Source: Spirochaetales bacterium Spiro_05 (GTDB taxonomy: Bacteria; Spirochaetota; Spirochaetia; Sphaerochaetales; Sphaerochaetaceae). From it: DNA of 34,695 nucleotides. The notes under the pieces are model-generated. The model did not search any database and had not been told where the DNA came from. It was given only the letters and a program-made list of their open reading frames with translations. The DNA lies in contig LVBG01000031.1 in assembly GCA_001603115.1 (NCBI GenBank), forward strand, positions 1 to 34,695, written 5' to 3'. Position 1 is the first letter of the stretch, and each line of letters opens with the position of its first letter. The position numbers and the translations under genes were made by a program. Positions 7,443 through 13,870 of this stretch are shown piece after piece.

Positions 7443-7475
7443 AAAAAACATCACCCCTTGGGGATTGGGGTGATG
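7443..7475 (-). terminator. Intrinsic terminator of glgP
   Basis: On the minus strand a 9-bp stem (7467-7475 with 7449-7457, sequence CATCACCCC/GGGGTGATG) is followed directly by six T residues (7448-7443). It begins 22 nt after the glgP stop codon. This is a textbook Rho-independent terminator. Confidence 0.9.
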
Positions 7476-7496
7476 AAAATTCGGCAGGATGCTGTT

Positions 7497-10010
7497 CTAC
7501 TTCCGTTTTGCTGCATCTGCAAGCGCAGTATCGAGGGACGTATCCTTTTCAACCGGACAAGGTGCAATATCCCAGATATCCTTGGCATATTGGGCGATGG
7601 TCCGGTCACTGGAGAACTTCCCGCTCGCGCTGATGTTGAGCACCGCTCTACGGTTCCACTCCATGTTGTCACTCTTGTAGAGTTCACGTGCCATGCGGTG
7701 TGCATCCCGGTACATGCCAAGATCGGCAAAATGGTAATAGCGGTCCCCTTCTTCAAAAAGGCTCCGGCGCAGCGGTTCGAAGATGTTTGGCTCATTCACG
7801 TTGAAGTAACCGCTGAACAAGAGGTCGACGATACGTTTGATCTGCTCGTCCGCCATAACACGGGAGAACGGGTCGTAGCCAAGGCTGAGCTTGGTGATCT
7901 GCTCTTCAGTATGGCCGAAGATGAACATGTTTTCGCTGCCTACCTCTTCGGCGATTTCCACATTTGCACCATCCATCGTACCGATGGTCAGAGCCCCGTT
8001 TGCCATGAATTTCATGTTTCCGGTGCCGGATGCTTCGGTGCCTGCAGTTGAGATTTGCTCGGACAGGTTGGTGGCTGGGATGATCAGCTCAGCCATCGAG
8101 ACACGATAGTTGGGCATGAAGTGCACAGCAAGCTTGTTCTTGGTGGCTGGGTCGGCGTTGATGACCTTGGCGATGTTGTTGATGAGCTTGATGATAAGCT
8201 TTGCATTGACATAGCCTGGGGCAGCCTTGCCACCGAAGAGGAAGGTGGTGTGTTCCATCTCCTTGGTAGCCTCACCCCCGTTCTTGAGATCTGTATAGAT
8301 GAGCAGGATGTTCAGGGCGTTGAGCAGCTGTCGCTTATACTCATGGATTCGCTTGACCTGCACATCAAAGAACGAGTCAGGATTGATGATGATGTTGCTC
8401 TCCTGCTTCAGGAATGCTGCTGCCCGAACCTTGTTCTCCTGTTTGATCTTTTCGAAGTCACCCAAGAAGTTCGTATCCTTGGAGAAGGCTTCAAGCTTGG
8501 CTATCTGGCTATAGTCGGTGATCCAGCCATCACCGATAGCGCTGGTGATCAAGGATGCCAGCTTGGGGTTGGATGCAAGCAGCCAGCGCCGCTGGGTAAT
8601 CCCGTTGGTCTTGTTGTTGAAACGATCGGGATAGATGAGGTTGAACTGGGGGAACATCGTTTTTTTCAACAGCTGGGAGTGCAGCTCTGCAACACCATTG
8701 GTGCTGTGGCTTCCCACGATGGCAAGGTTGGCCATACGAACCTGCTTGGGGTTCGACTCCTCGATGATGCTGATCTTGCTGAGCATCTGTGGCTGGAGCG
8801 GGAAGTAGGCGACTGCCTGCTGGAGGAATCGGTGGTTGATTTCGTAGATGATCTGCAAATGCCTGGGAAGTATCTTCTGCAGCATCGGCAACGACCACTT
8901 CTCCAAGGCTTCAGGCATCAGGGTGTGGTTGGTGTAGCCCATGGTTCGCACGGTGATATCCCAGCTCTGGTCCCAGTCGAGGTTCTCCTCATCGAGAAGA
9001 ATGCGCATCATTTCAGGGACAGCCAGGGAAGGGTGGGTATCATTGAGCTGGATGGCGGCAAACGAAGGGAAGGTTGACCAGTTCTGCTTTTCCCGCTTGA
9101 AGCGCCTGACAATGTCTGCAAGCGAACAGGCAACAAAGAAGTACTGCTGCTTGAGCCTGAGTTCCTTGCCCATATACAGGGTATCATTGGGATAGAGGAC
9201 CTGGCTGAGGTTCTCCGCCGATATCTTCGAACGCACTGCCTCGGTATAGTCTCCGTCGTTGAATTCGTGGAAATTGAACTCTTCCGGGCTTTTTGCTGAC
9301 CAAAGGCGCAAGGTGTTCACCGTCTTGCAGCCGTAACCGATGATCGGGGTGTCGTAGGCAATGCCCTGGACAATCTCTGAACCGGACCACTTGAATTGGT
9401 CACGGCCGTGATCGCGGATTACCTGCACCTCACCACCAAACTGGACAGGATAGACCACATCGGGTCTGATCACTTCCCAAGGGTTGCCATCACGCAGCCA
9501 GTTGTCAGGTTGCTCGGCCTGCCAGCCGTTCTTGATCTGCTGGCGGAAGATGCCATAGTTGTATCTGATGCCGTAGCCGTAGGCCGGGATTTCCAATGTG
9601 GCCAGAGAGTCGAGGAAACAGGCGGCCAGCCTTCCCAGTCCCCCGTTTCCCAAGCCGGCGTCCGGTTCGACTTCGCTGAGTTCCTCGTAGGTGTAGCCGA
9701 GGGAGGAGAGGGCTTTGCGAACCTCCTCCTCGATGCCGAGATTGATGATGTTGTTGGTCATGGCACGACCCATCAGGAATTCAAGGCTGAGGTAGTAGAC
9801 GCGCTTTGCGCTCTTCTTGCGCTGGGTTTTGCGACTCTGGTTCCACTGATGGATGATCCGGTCACGAACGGTAAGGGCTAGTGCTGTATAGCGACCCTCT
9901 TGGGTTGTATGGTACATATCTGCGTCTTGGCTGTATTTCAAATGTTCTGCAAAGTCTTGTGCAATGTCATTCGCAGTATGGCCATAACGAGTCTTTTGCT
10001 GGTCCTTCAT
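7497..10010 (-). CDS. glgP: Glycogen/starch/maltodextrin phosphorylase
   Basis: This 837-aa protein is a family GT35 phosphorylase that removes glucose-1-phosphate from the ends of alpha-1,4-glucans using pyridoxal phosphate. The cofactor lysine is K667 in the E-A-S-G-T-G-N-M-K-F-M-A-N-G-A block (659-673). Other conserved segments are the N-terminal Y-Y-L-S-L-E-F-L-M-G-R, the D-A-G-L-G-N-G-G-L-G-R-L-A-A-C-F-L-D-S loop, and K-T-N-G-I-T-Q-R-R-W-L. Length is normal for the family. GGAGT precedes the ATG. The gene is alone, with its own promoter and terminator, and no other glycogen genes are in the window. Confidence 0.97.
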   Translation of the reverse strand: MKDQQKTRYGHTANDIAQDFAEHLKYSQDADMYHTTQEGRYTALALTVRDRIIHQWNQSRKTQRKKSAKRVYYLSLEFLMGRAMTNNIINLGIEEEVRKALSSLGYTYEELSEVEPDAGLGNGGLGRLAACFLDSLATLEIPAYGYGIRYNYGIFRQQIKNGWQAEQPDNWLRDGNPWEVIRPDVVYPVQFGGEVQVIRDHGRDQFKWSGSEIVQGIAYDTPIIGYGCKTVNTLRLWSAKSPEEFNFHEFNDGDYTEAVRSKISAENLSQVLYPNDTLYMGKELRLKQQYFFVACSLADIVRRFKREKQNWSTFPSFAAIQLNDTHPSLAVPEMMRILLDEENLDWDQSWDITVRTMGYTNHTLMPEALEKWSLPMLQKILPRHLQIIYEINHRFLQQAVAYFPLQPQMLSKISIIEESNPKQVRMANLAIVGSHSTNGVAELHSQLLKKTMFPQFNLIYPDRFNNKTNGITQRRWLLASNPKLASLITSAIGDGWITDYSQIAKLEAFSKDTNFLGDFEKIKQENKVRAAAFLKQESNIIINPDSFFDVQVKRIHEYKRQLLNALNILLIYTDLKNGGEATKEMEHTTFLFGGKAAPGYVNAKLIIKLINNIAKVINADPATKNKLAVHFMPNYRVSMAELIIPATNLSEQISTAGTEASGTGNMKFMANGALTIGTMDGANVEIAEEVGSENMFIFGHTEEQITKLSLGYDPFSRVMADEQIKRIVDLLFSGYFNVNEPNIFEPLRRSLFEEGDRYYHFADLGMYRDAHRMARELYKSDNMEWNRRAVLNISASGKFSSDRTIAQYAKDIWDIAPCPVEKDTSLDTALADAAKRK

Positions 10011-10048
10011 AAGGAACTCCTTGTAATTATAACAAATACGTGTGATAA

Positions 10049-10077
10049 ATTATATCTGATTGCGGAATTCTGAGCAA
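10049..10077 (-). promoter_or_regulatory. Promoter of glgP
   Basis: On the minus strand TTGCTC (10077-10072) and TATAAT (10054-10049) are separated by exactly 17 bp, predicting a start near 10042 and a leader of about 30 nt before the glgP ATG. A further TTATAATT lies closer to the gene but has no good -35 partner. Confidence 0.65.
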
Positions 10078-10113
10078 CCGGTCCAAGTTTTTCCCCTTTC
10101 TCAGTGGTGCGTA

Positions 10114-10142
10114 TTGACAAAAACCATGCACTCTGGTAAGTT
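10114..10142 (+). promoter_or_regulatory. Promoter of the tRNA-Thr/rpmG/secE/nusG transcript
   Basis: TTGACA (10114-10119), a 17-bp spacer and TAAGTT (10137-10142) form a strong -35 with a moderate -10. Transcription would start near 10149, about 50 nt before the tRNA. It is the only clear rightward promoter before rplK, so it may drive a long transcript into the ribosomal protein genes. Confidence 0.6.
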
Positions 10143-10198
10143 TGCTTCTGCGTGTTGAAGGCAGATGCATCTCGTACTTTGTCTTGCATGCAACCGAC

Positions 10199-10271
10199 GC
10201 CCTTGTAGCTCAGTCGGTAGAGCACCACCATGGTAAGGTGGGGGTCAACGGTTCAAATCCGTTCGAGGGCT
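10199..10271 (+). tRNA. tRNA-Thr (GGT)
   Basis: A complete cloverleaf is readable. The acceptor stem GCCCTTG pairs with CGAGGGC (one G-U), the D-arm is GCTC/GAGC, the anticodon stem is CCACC/GGTGG with loop ATGGTAA, and the T-arm is AACGG-TTCAAAT-CCGTT. The anticodon GGT reads ACC/ACU threonine codons. The discriminator base is T and CCA is not encoded. Seven T residues follow at 10273-10279. Confidence 0.95.
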
Positions 10272-10335
10272 CTTTTTTTATCCCCTTCCGGTTTAGTAGG
10301 ATGGGTAGAGGTGAAAACTCACCGAGGAGCATGAA

Positions 10336-10515
10336 ATGGGTGATGCAAAGAAGAAAGGTCCCGTGGAGAAAATAGCTCTCCAGTGCACCGAATGCAAGCA
10401 GAAGAACTATACAACCGAGAAGAATCGGCGAAACACTCAAGGTAAGCTTGAGTTGAACAAGTATTGTCCGTTTGAGCGCAAGCACACCTTGCACCGCGAG
10501 ACAAAGATCAAATAG
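10336..10515 (+). CDS. rpmG: 50S ribosomal protein L33
   Basis: This 59-aa protein is L33 of the large subunit, near the E site. The core runs from [14 protein letters not shown] to the [18 protein letters not shown] end. Zinc-binding L33 has two C-x-x-C knuckles. Here the first is intact (C17, C20), but the second reads C44-P-F-E47, so the fourth ligand is glutamate. I start at ATG 10336, 8 nt after GAGGAG; an ATG at 10331 is in another frame. It sits between two tRNA genes, directly after tRNA-Thr. Confidence 0.93.
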   Translation: MGDAKKKGPVEKIALQCTECKQKNYTTEKNRRNTQGKLELNKYCPFERKHTLHRETKIK

Positions 10516-10522
10516 GTAGTTT

Positions 10523-10625
10523 GATCGAGAAGCAAATAGGCCAATAGCTCCAATTGGTAGAGCGCTGGTCTCCAAAACCGGATGTTGAGGGTTCGAGTCC
10601 TTCTTGGCCTGTCTGCTTCTCGATC
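10523..10625 (+). repeat. 12-bp inverted repeat enclosing tRNA-Trp, followed by a T-run
   Basis: GATCGAGAAGCA (10523-10534) is exactly complementary to TGCTTCTCGATC (10614-10625). The two arms stop 3 nt before and 2 nt after the tRNA-Trp ends, so in the transcript they would form a stalk stacked on the acceptor stem. TTTTT follows directly at 10626-10630. This looks like a processing stalk (RNase III or E cleavage that frees the tRNA) and could also act as a partial terminator before secE. Confidence 0.75.
10538..10611 (+). tRNA. tRNA-Trp (CCA)
   Basis: The acceptor stem AGGCCAA pairs with TTGGCCT, the D-arm is GCTC/GAGC, the anticodon stem CTGGT/ACCGG carries loop CTCCAAA with anticodon CCA, and the T-arm is GAGGG-TTCGAGT-CCTTC. 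The discriminator is G, as expected for tryptophan tRNA. CCA is not encoded. It lies between rpmG and secE inside a 12-bp inverted repeat. Confidence 0.96.
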
Positions 10626-10647
10626 TTTTTCCACAAGGAGCCTTTTC

Positions 10648-10827
10648 ATGAAGAAGCTTATCAAGTATTTCAAGGAGTCTCACCAGGAACTGAAAAAGGT
10701 TGTCTGGCCCTCCCGTGAAGCTGTCATTTCTTCCACTAAGGTCGTACTTGTCTCCACGGTGCTTGTCGCAATATTCCTTGGGTTGGTGGATTTCCTCCTC
10801 CTCAAGGGTGTGTTGTTCGTACTGTAA
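10648..10827 (+). CDS. secE: Preprotein translocase subunit SecE
   Basis: This 59-aa protein is the short, single-span form of SecE, which clamps SecY in the membrane translocon. An amphipathic N-terminal helix with the family block S-H-Q-E-L-K-K-V-V-W-P-S-R-E (about residues 11-24) precedes one membrane segment at about 30-55. The ATG at 10648 follows AAGGAG; a frame from 10582 would run through tRNA-Trp and is rejected. nusG starts 9 bp downstream, the usual secE-nusG pairing. Its partner secY is at 33336 in the same window. Confidence 0.93.
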   Translation: MKKLIKYFKESHQELKKVVWPSREAVISSTKVVLVSTVLVAIFLGLVDFLLLKGVLFVL

Positions 10828-10836
10828 GGCGGCACC

Positions 10837-11397
10837 ATGGCAAAGGGCTGGTACGTAGTACATACTTATTCGGGTTATGAACAGAAAATTGAGCGAATCA
10901 TCAACAAGATGCGCGAGACCGATACGGACTTCGCGCTCGTCTGTTCTGAAGTGAAGGTCCCTTTTGAGACCGTCGTGGAAGTGAAGGACGGGGTGAGGCG
11001 CGATGTCAAAAGGAAAATCCTTCCTGGATACATTCTTGTAGAGCTCGACCTGCCCGACAACAGCTGGAAGACTTGGTGCTCCCAGATCAAGCGCATTCAG
11101 GGAGTGACAGGATTTGTTACTCCCAATGACAGCATCAAGCCGCAGCCGCTCTCTTCCGGAGAGGTGAAAAGCCTTTTCCAGAAGACCGGCGATCTTCCTG
11201 CTGAAAAAGTGTTCAAACCCAAACAGACTTTTTCTGTGGGTGAACAGGTGAGAATCATCGAAGGGCCGTTTGACTCCTTCACTGGCGTCATTGAAGAAGT
11301 CAACCTTGAAAAGGCTCGCATGCGGGTCAGTGTTGGTATCTTTGGACGCTCCACTCCGGTTGAGGTGGATTTCCTGCAAGTAGAAAAGATTCTGTAG
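10837..11397 (+). CDS. nusG: Transcription termination/antitermination protein NusG
   Basis: This 186-aa protein binds RNA polymerase and links it to Rho or to the ribosome through S10. The NGN domain begins W-Y-V-V-H-T-Y-S-G-Y-E at residues 5-15 and continues to about 120, including the L-P-G-Y-I-L-V block. The KOW domain follows with V-R-I-I-E-G-P-F-D-S-F-T-G-V-I-E-E-V (about 137-154). Length is standard, with no large insertion. The spacer from secE is 9 bp and contains little of a ribosome site, suggesting translational coupling. Confidence 0.97.
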   Translation: MAKGWYVVHTYSGYEQKIERIINKMRETDTDFALVCSEVKVPFETVVEVKDGVRRDVKRKILPGYILVELDLPDNSWKTWCSQIKRIQGVTGFVTPNDSIKPQPLSSGEVKSLFQKTGDLPAEKVFKPKQTFSVGEQVRIIEGPFDSFTGVIEEVNLEKARMRVSVGIFGRSTPVEVDFLQVEKIL

Positions 11398-11469
11398 TCG
11401 TCTTTTGGACTGGATGGCTGCACGAGAGTTTTCTGATTTTTTACAACCGAGTCCATTTGTGTGTGATTA

Positions 11470-11526
11470 CTCCCTCATCACTGTATGAGGTGGGAGCCTG
11501 ATCGTATGACAGGCGTTAAGACCAGC
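11470..11526 (+). promoter_or_regulatory. Structured leader of rplK-rplA, candidate L1 operator
   Basis: The 186-nt nusG-rplK spacer holds a hairpin (CTCCC and TCAT at 11470-11478 with ATGA and GGGAG at 11485-11496, 3-nt bulge) and a second one (CCTG 11497-11500 with CAGG 11510-11513). The GTGGGAG-stem-ACCA arrangement at 11490-11524 resembles L1-binding mimics found before rplK in other bacteria, in which L1 represses its own operon. This rests on resemblance from memory. The rest of the spacer shows no clear promoter. Confidence 0.45.
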
Positions 11527-11583
11527 GCGAAATCGAAAAACTTCCTGGTATTTTGGGAGTGATTGTCGCGTAAGGAGAGAAAC

Positions 11584-12015
11584 ATGGCAAAGAAAAAGGT
11601 AACTGCAGTCATCAAATTGCAGTGCCCTGCCCAGAAGGCTACGCCGGCACCCCCGATCGGGCCCGCGCTTGGACCCCATGGTGTCAGTGCCCCCAAGTTT
11701 GTCCAGGAGTTCAACGACAAGACGAAGAACTACGAAGCTGGACTCATTCTTCCCGTCATCATTACTGTGTATGCAGACAAGAGCTTCACGTTCATCCTGA
11801 AGACTCCTCCTGCCGCCGTGCTCATCAAGAAAGCTCTTGGTCTGACCAGCGGTAGCGGAAGTCCGAACAAGGTGAAGGTTGGTAAGCTCTCACAGGCACA
11901 GCTGACTGACATTGCAACGACCAAGTTGGAAGATCTCAATGCAAATGACATTGAGGCTGCCAAGAAGATCATTGCAGGAACTGCCCGCAGCATGGGCGTA
12001 GAGGTGGAGCAGTAA
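11584..12015 (+). CDS. rplK: 50S ribosomal protein L11
   Basis: This 143-aa protein is L11, which binds the GTPase-associated centre of 23S rRNA with L10 and is the target site for thiopeptides. The N-terminal domain carries [10 protein letters not shown] at about 21-30, including the prolines known to affect thiopeptide binding; the C-terminal RNA-binding domain includes the G-T-A-R-S-M-G-V end. ATG 11584 follows AAGGAGAG. rplA starts 1 bp after the stop, so the two are coupled. Confidence 0.97.
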   Translation: MAKKKVTAVIKLQCPAQKATPAPPIGPALGPHGVSAPKFVQEFNDKTKNYEAGLILPVIITVYADKSFTFILKTPPAAVLIKKALGLTSGSGSPNKVKVGKLSQAQLTDIATTKLEDLNANDIEAAKKIIAGTARSMGVEVEQ

Positions 12016-12016
12016 G

Positions 12017-12706
12017 ATGAAACACGGAAAGAATTATCGCGAATGCATCAAGAAAGTTGACCGTGCAAAGCTCTACACCTTCGAAGAGGCTGCTGCCTTG
12101 GTGAAGGACATTGCCTTTGCAAAGTTCGATGAGACGGTGGAAGTATCCGTCAAGCTGACTTTGAAGAAGAGCCAGAGTGTCCGTGACACCGTAGTTCTGC
12201 CCAACCAGTTCTCCGCCCAGAAGCGCGTACTCGTATTCGCAAAGGGTGAAAAGGCTGAGGAAGCTCGCGAGAATGGCGCCGCTTATGTTGGCGACGACGA
12301 CTTGATCGAGAAGATCCGCGGCGGCTGGATGGATTTTGATGTGGCAGTCGCCACCCCTGACATGATGAAGGACGTAGGTCGTCTCGGTCCCATCCTGGGC
12401 CGCAGAGGCTTGATGCCGAACCCCAAGACCCAGACGGTTACCTTTGATATCAAGGGAGCTCTTGCTGAGCTGACCAAGGGTCGTGTCGAGTTCCGCTCTG
12501 ACAAGACCAACGTCATTCACCTTCCCATCGGAAAGGTTTCCATGGATCCGGCTCTGGTGAGCGAAAACGCTCGCGCCGTGGTCAAGGAAATCGTCCGCAA
12601 GAAGCCTTCTGACGCTAAGGCTGACTTCGTGGTCAGCATCGCTCTTTCCTCCACCATGGGTCCGGGCGTCCGGGTCAACGTGAAGGATATGACGGCTTCG
12701 GTATAA
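12017..12706 (+). CDS. rplA: 50S ribosomal protein L1
   Basis: This 229-aa protein is L1, the mobile stalk protein at the E site and, in many bacteria, the repressor of the rplK-rplA message. Conserved segments include the domain II block [15 protein letters not shown] near 128-142 and the end [10 protein letters not shown]. Full length. Its ribosome site lies in the last codons of rplK. It is followed 15 bp later by rplJ, too close for a separate L10-binding leader of the enterobacterial kind. Confidence 0.97.
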   Translation: MKHGKNYRECIKKVDRAKLYTFEEAAALVKDIAFAKFDETVEVSVKLTLKKSQSVRDTVVLPNQFSAQKRVLVFAKGEKAEEARENGAAYVGDDDLIEKIRGGWMDFDVAVATPDMMKDVGRLGPILGRRGLMPNPKTQTVTFDIKGALAELTKGRVEFRSDKTNVIHLPIGKVSMDPALVSENARAVVKEIVRKKPSDAKADFVVSIALSSTMGPGVRVNVKDMTASV

Positions 12707-12721
12707 GAGGAGATGCACACT

Positions 12722-13246
12722 ATGGATTACAAGACTCGTATCACCCCCGCCAAGGAAGAGGCCGTCAAGCAGCTGAAGGATGAGTTCAGCCAGTACACCG
12801 GGTACATCTTCACCGACTACCGCGGAATGACTGTCGAACAGATCACCAACCTGCGCAGAACCCTGATGAAAAAGGATGCTGCATACCGGGTTGTGAAGAA
12901 TCGTTTTGCAAAGATTGCCCTGACCGAGCTCAACAACCAGGCTGATGAACAGCTGGTTGGTCCTACCGCCATCGCACTTGTTCGCGGAGATGAAGCAAAT
13001 ATCGTCGCCAAGGACCTGTTCGCAATCGGCAAGGAAGGTGCTCCTCTCAAGGTGAAGGGCGCTATGCTCGATGGAAAATACTTCTCCCCCGAGGAAGTGG
13101 AGGCTTTCAGCAAGCTCCCGACCAAGTTGGAGTTGATTGCTTCCTTGATGGGCACCATGAAGGCACCCGTGCAGAAGCTGGCGGCAACATTGCTTGCCTA
13201 TGTCGAAAAGAATGGCGGCTCTGTTTCCGCCACCGAAGAGAACTGA
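12722..13246 (+). CDS. rplJ: 50S ribosomal protein L10
   Basis: This 174-aa protein is L10, which anchors L7/L12 dimers to the ribosomal stalk. The N-terminal RNA-binding part includes the Y-T-G-Y-I-F-T-D-Y-R-G-M-T-V block, and the C-terminal helix that holds L7/L12 ends near residue 160. I start at ATG 12722, nine nt after GAGGAG; an ATG at 12713 directly abuts that site and would add only three residues. It ends 70 bp before rplL. Confidence 0.95.
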   Translation: MDYKTRITPAKEEAVKQLKDEFSQYTGYIFTDYRGMTVEQITNLRRTLMKKDAAYRVVKNRFAKIALTELNNQADEQLVGPTAIALVRGDEANIVAKDLFAIGKEGAPLKVKGAMLDGKYFSPEEVEAFSKLPTKLELIASLMGTMKAPVQKLAATLLAYVEKNGGSVSATEEN

Positions 13247-13247
13247 A

Positions 13248-13286
13248 CACAGTCTTAGTCTTCACAGGTAACCTGCTATGACTGTG
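13248..13286 (+). repeat. Hairpin between rplJ and rplL
   Basis: CACAGTC (13248-13254) pairs with GACTGTG (13280-13286), and inside it CAGG (13265-13268) pairs with CCTG (13272-13275). The hairpin fills most of the spacer and ends 15 nt before the rplL ribosome site (AAGGAG). It could set the high relative translation of L7/L12, or be an RNA processing site. Function is inferred. Confidence 0.5.
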
Positions 13287-13316
13287 CAGACAAAATTTGT
13301 ATAAGGAGAAGATAAT

Positions 13317-13700
13317 ATGGCTACAAAAGAAGAGATTTTGGAATCGATCGCAAGTATGTCCGTCATGGAAGTCGCTGACCTCATCAAGATGATGGAAGAG
13401 AAGTTTGGTGTGCAGGCAGCTGCCGCCGCCGTTGCTGCAGGCCCCGTTGCTGAGGTTGCTGCTGCGGTGGAAGAGCCCACTGAATTCAACGTCATCCTCA
13501 AGGCTTGTGATCCCGCAAAGAAGATTGCAGCAATCAAGGAAGTTCGCGCCATCACCGGTCTCGGCCTGAAGGAAGCGAAGGAACTTGTTGAAGCTGGTGA
13601 CAAGGTTGTCAAGGAAAGCGCCAGTAAGGCCGATGCCGCAGCTCTCAAAGAGAAGCTCGAGGCAGCTGGTTGTACTGTCGAAGTAAAGCCCGTTGACTAA
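13317..13700 (+). CDS. rplL: 50S ribosomal protein L7/L12
   Basis: This 127-aa acidic protein is L7/L12, the multicopy stalk protein that recruits translational GTPases. The N-terminal dimerisation domain (about 1-32) is joined by an alanine-rich hinge (about 38-55) to the C-terminal factor-binding domain, which contains [21 protein letters not shown]. Length and order are typical. AAGGAG precedes the start. A structured spacer separates it from rpoB. Confidence 0.97.
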   Translation: MATKEEILESIASMSVMEVADLIKMMEEKFGVQAAAAAVAAGPVAEVAAAVEEPTEFNVILKACDPAKKIAAIKEVRAITGLGLKEAKELVEAGDKVVKESASKADAAALKEKLEAAGCTVEVKPVD

Positions 13701-13710
13701 TCTGAGTCGG

Positions 13711-13737
13711 GGGAGGCGGCCCTCGCGGCCGTTTCCC
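13711..13737 (+). terminator. Attenuator-like hairpin after rplL
   Basis: An 11-bp stem (13711-13721 with 13727-13737, two G-U pairs) with a 5-nt loop begins 10 nt after the rplL stop. A T6 run occurs 9 nt further on (13746-13751), too far for a classical terminator. Partial termination or RNase cutting here would lower rpoBC relative to L7/L12, as is known between rplL and rpoB in enterobacteria. Confidence 0.55.
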
Positions 13738-13779
13738 TGCTCGCGTTTTTTGCAAGTGGGCAAACGCCCGGTTTAGTGA

Positions 13780-13802
13780 GCCACCGGATAGACACCGGTG
13801 GC
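13780..13802 (+). terminator. Second hairpin in the rplL-rpoB spacer
   Basis: GCCACCGG (13780-13787) and CCGGTGGC (13795-13802) form a perfect 8-bp stem with a 7-nt loop. A small GGGC-AAAC-GCCC hairpin lies just before it (13758-13769). No immediate T-run follows, so processing or attenuation is more likely than full termination. The remaining spacer up to rpoB carries no clear promoter. Confidence 0.45.
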
Positions 13803-13870
13803 CTATTGTGTCTTTCGTTTTCCTCTTCACTGAGGATACTGTCTGCTTCTGAATTGACTTTGGAGGGTAC

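Noticed and set aside
10582-10647. Longer secE start at 10582
   Set aside because: The extra 22 codons would be translated from tRNA-Trp sequence, and the ribosome site is at the later ATG.
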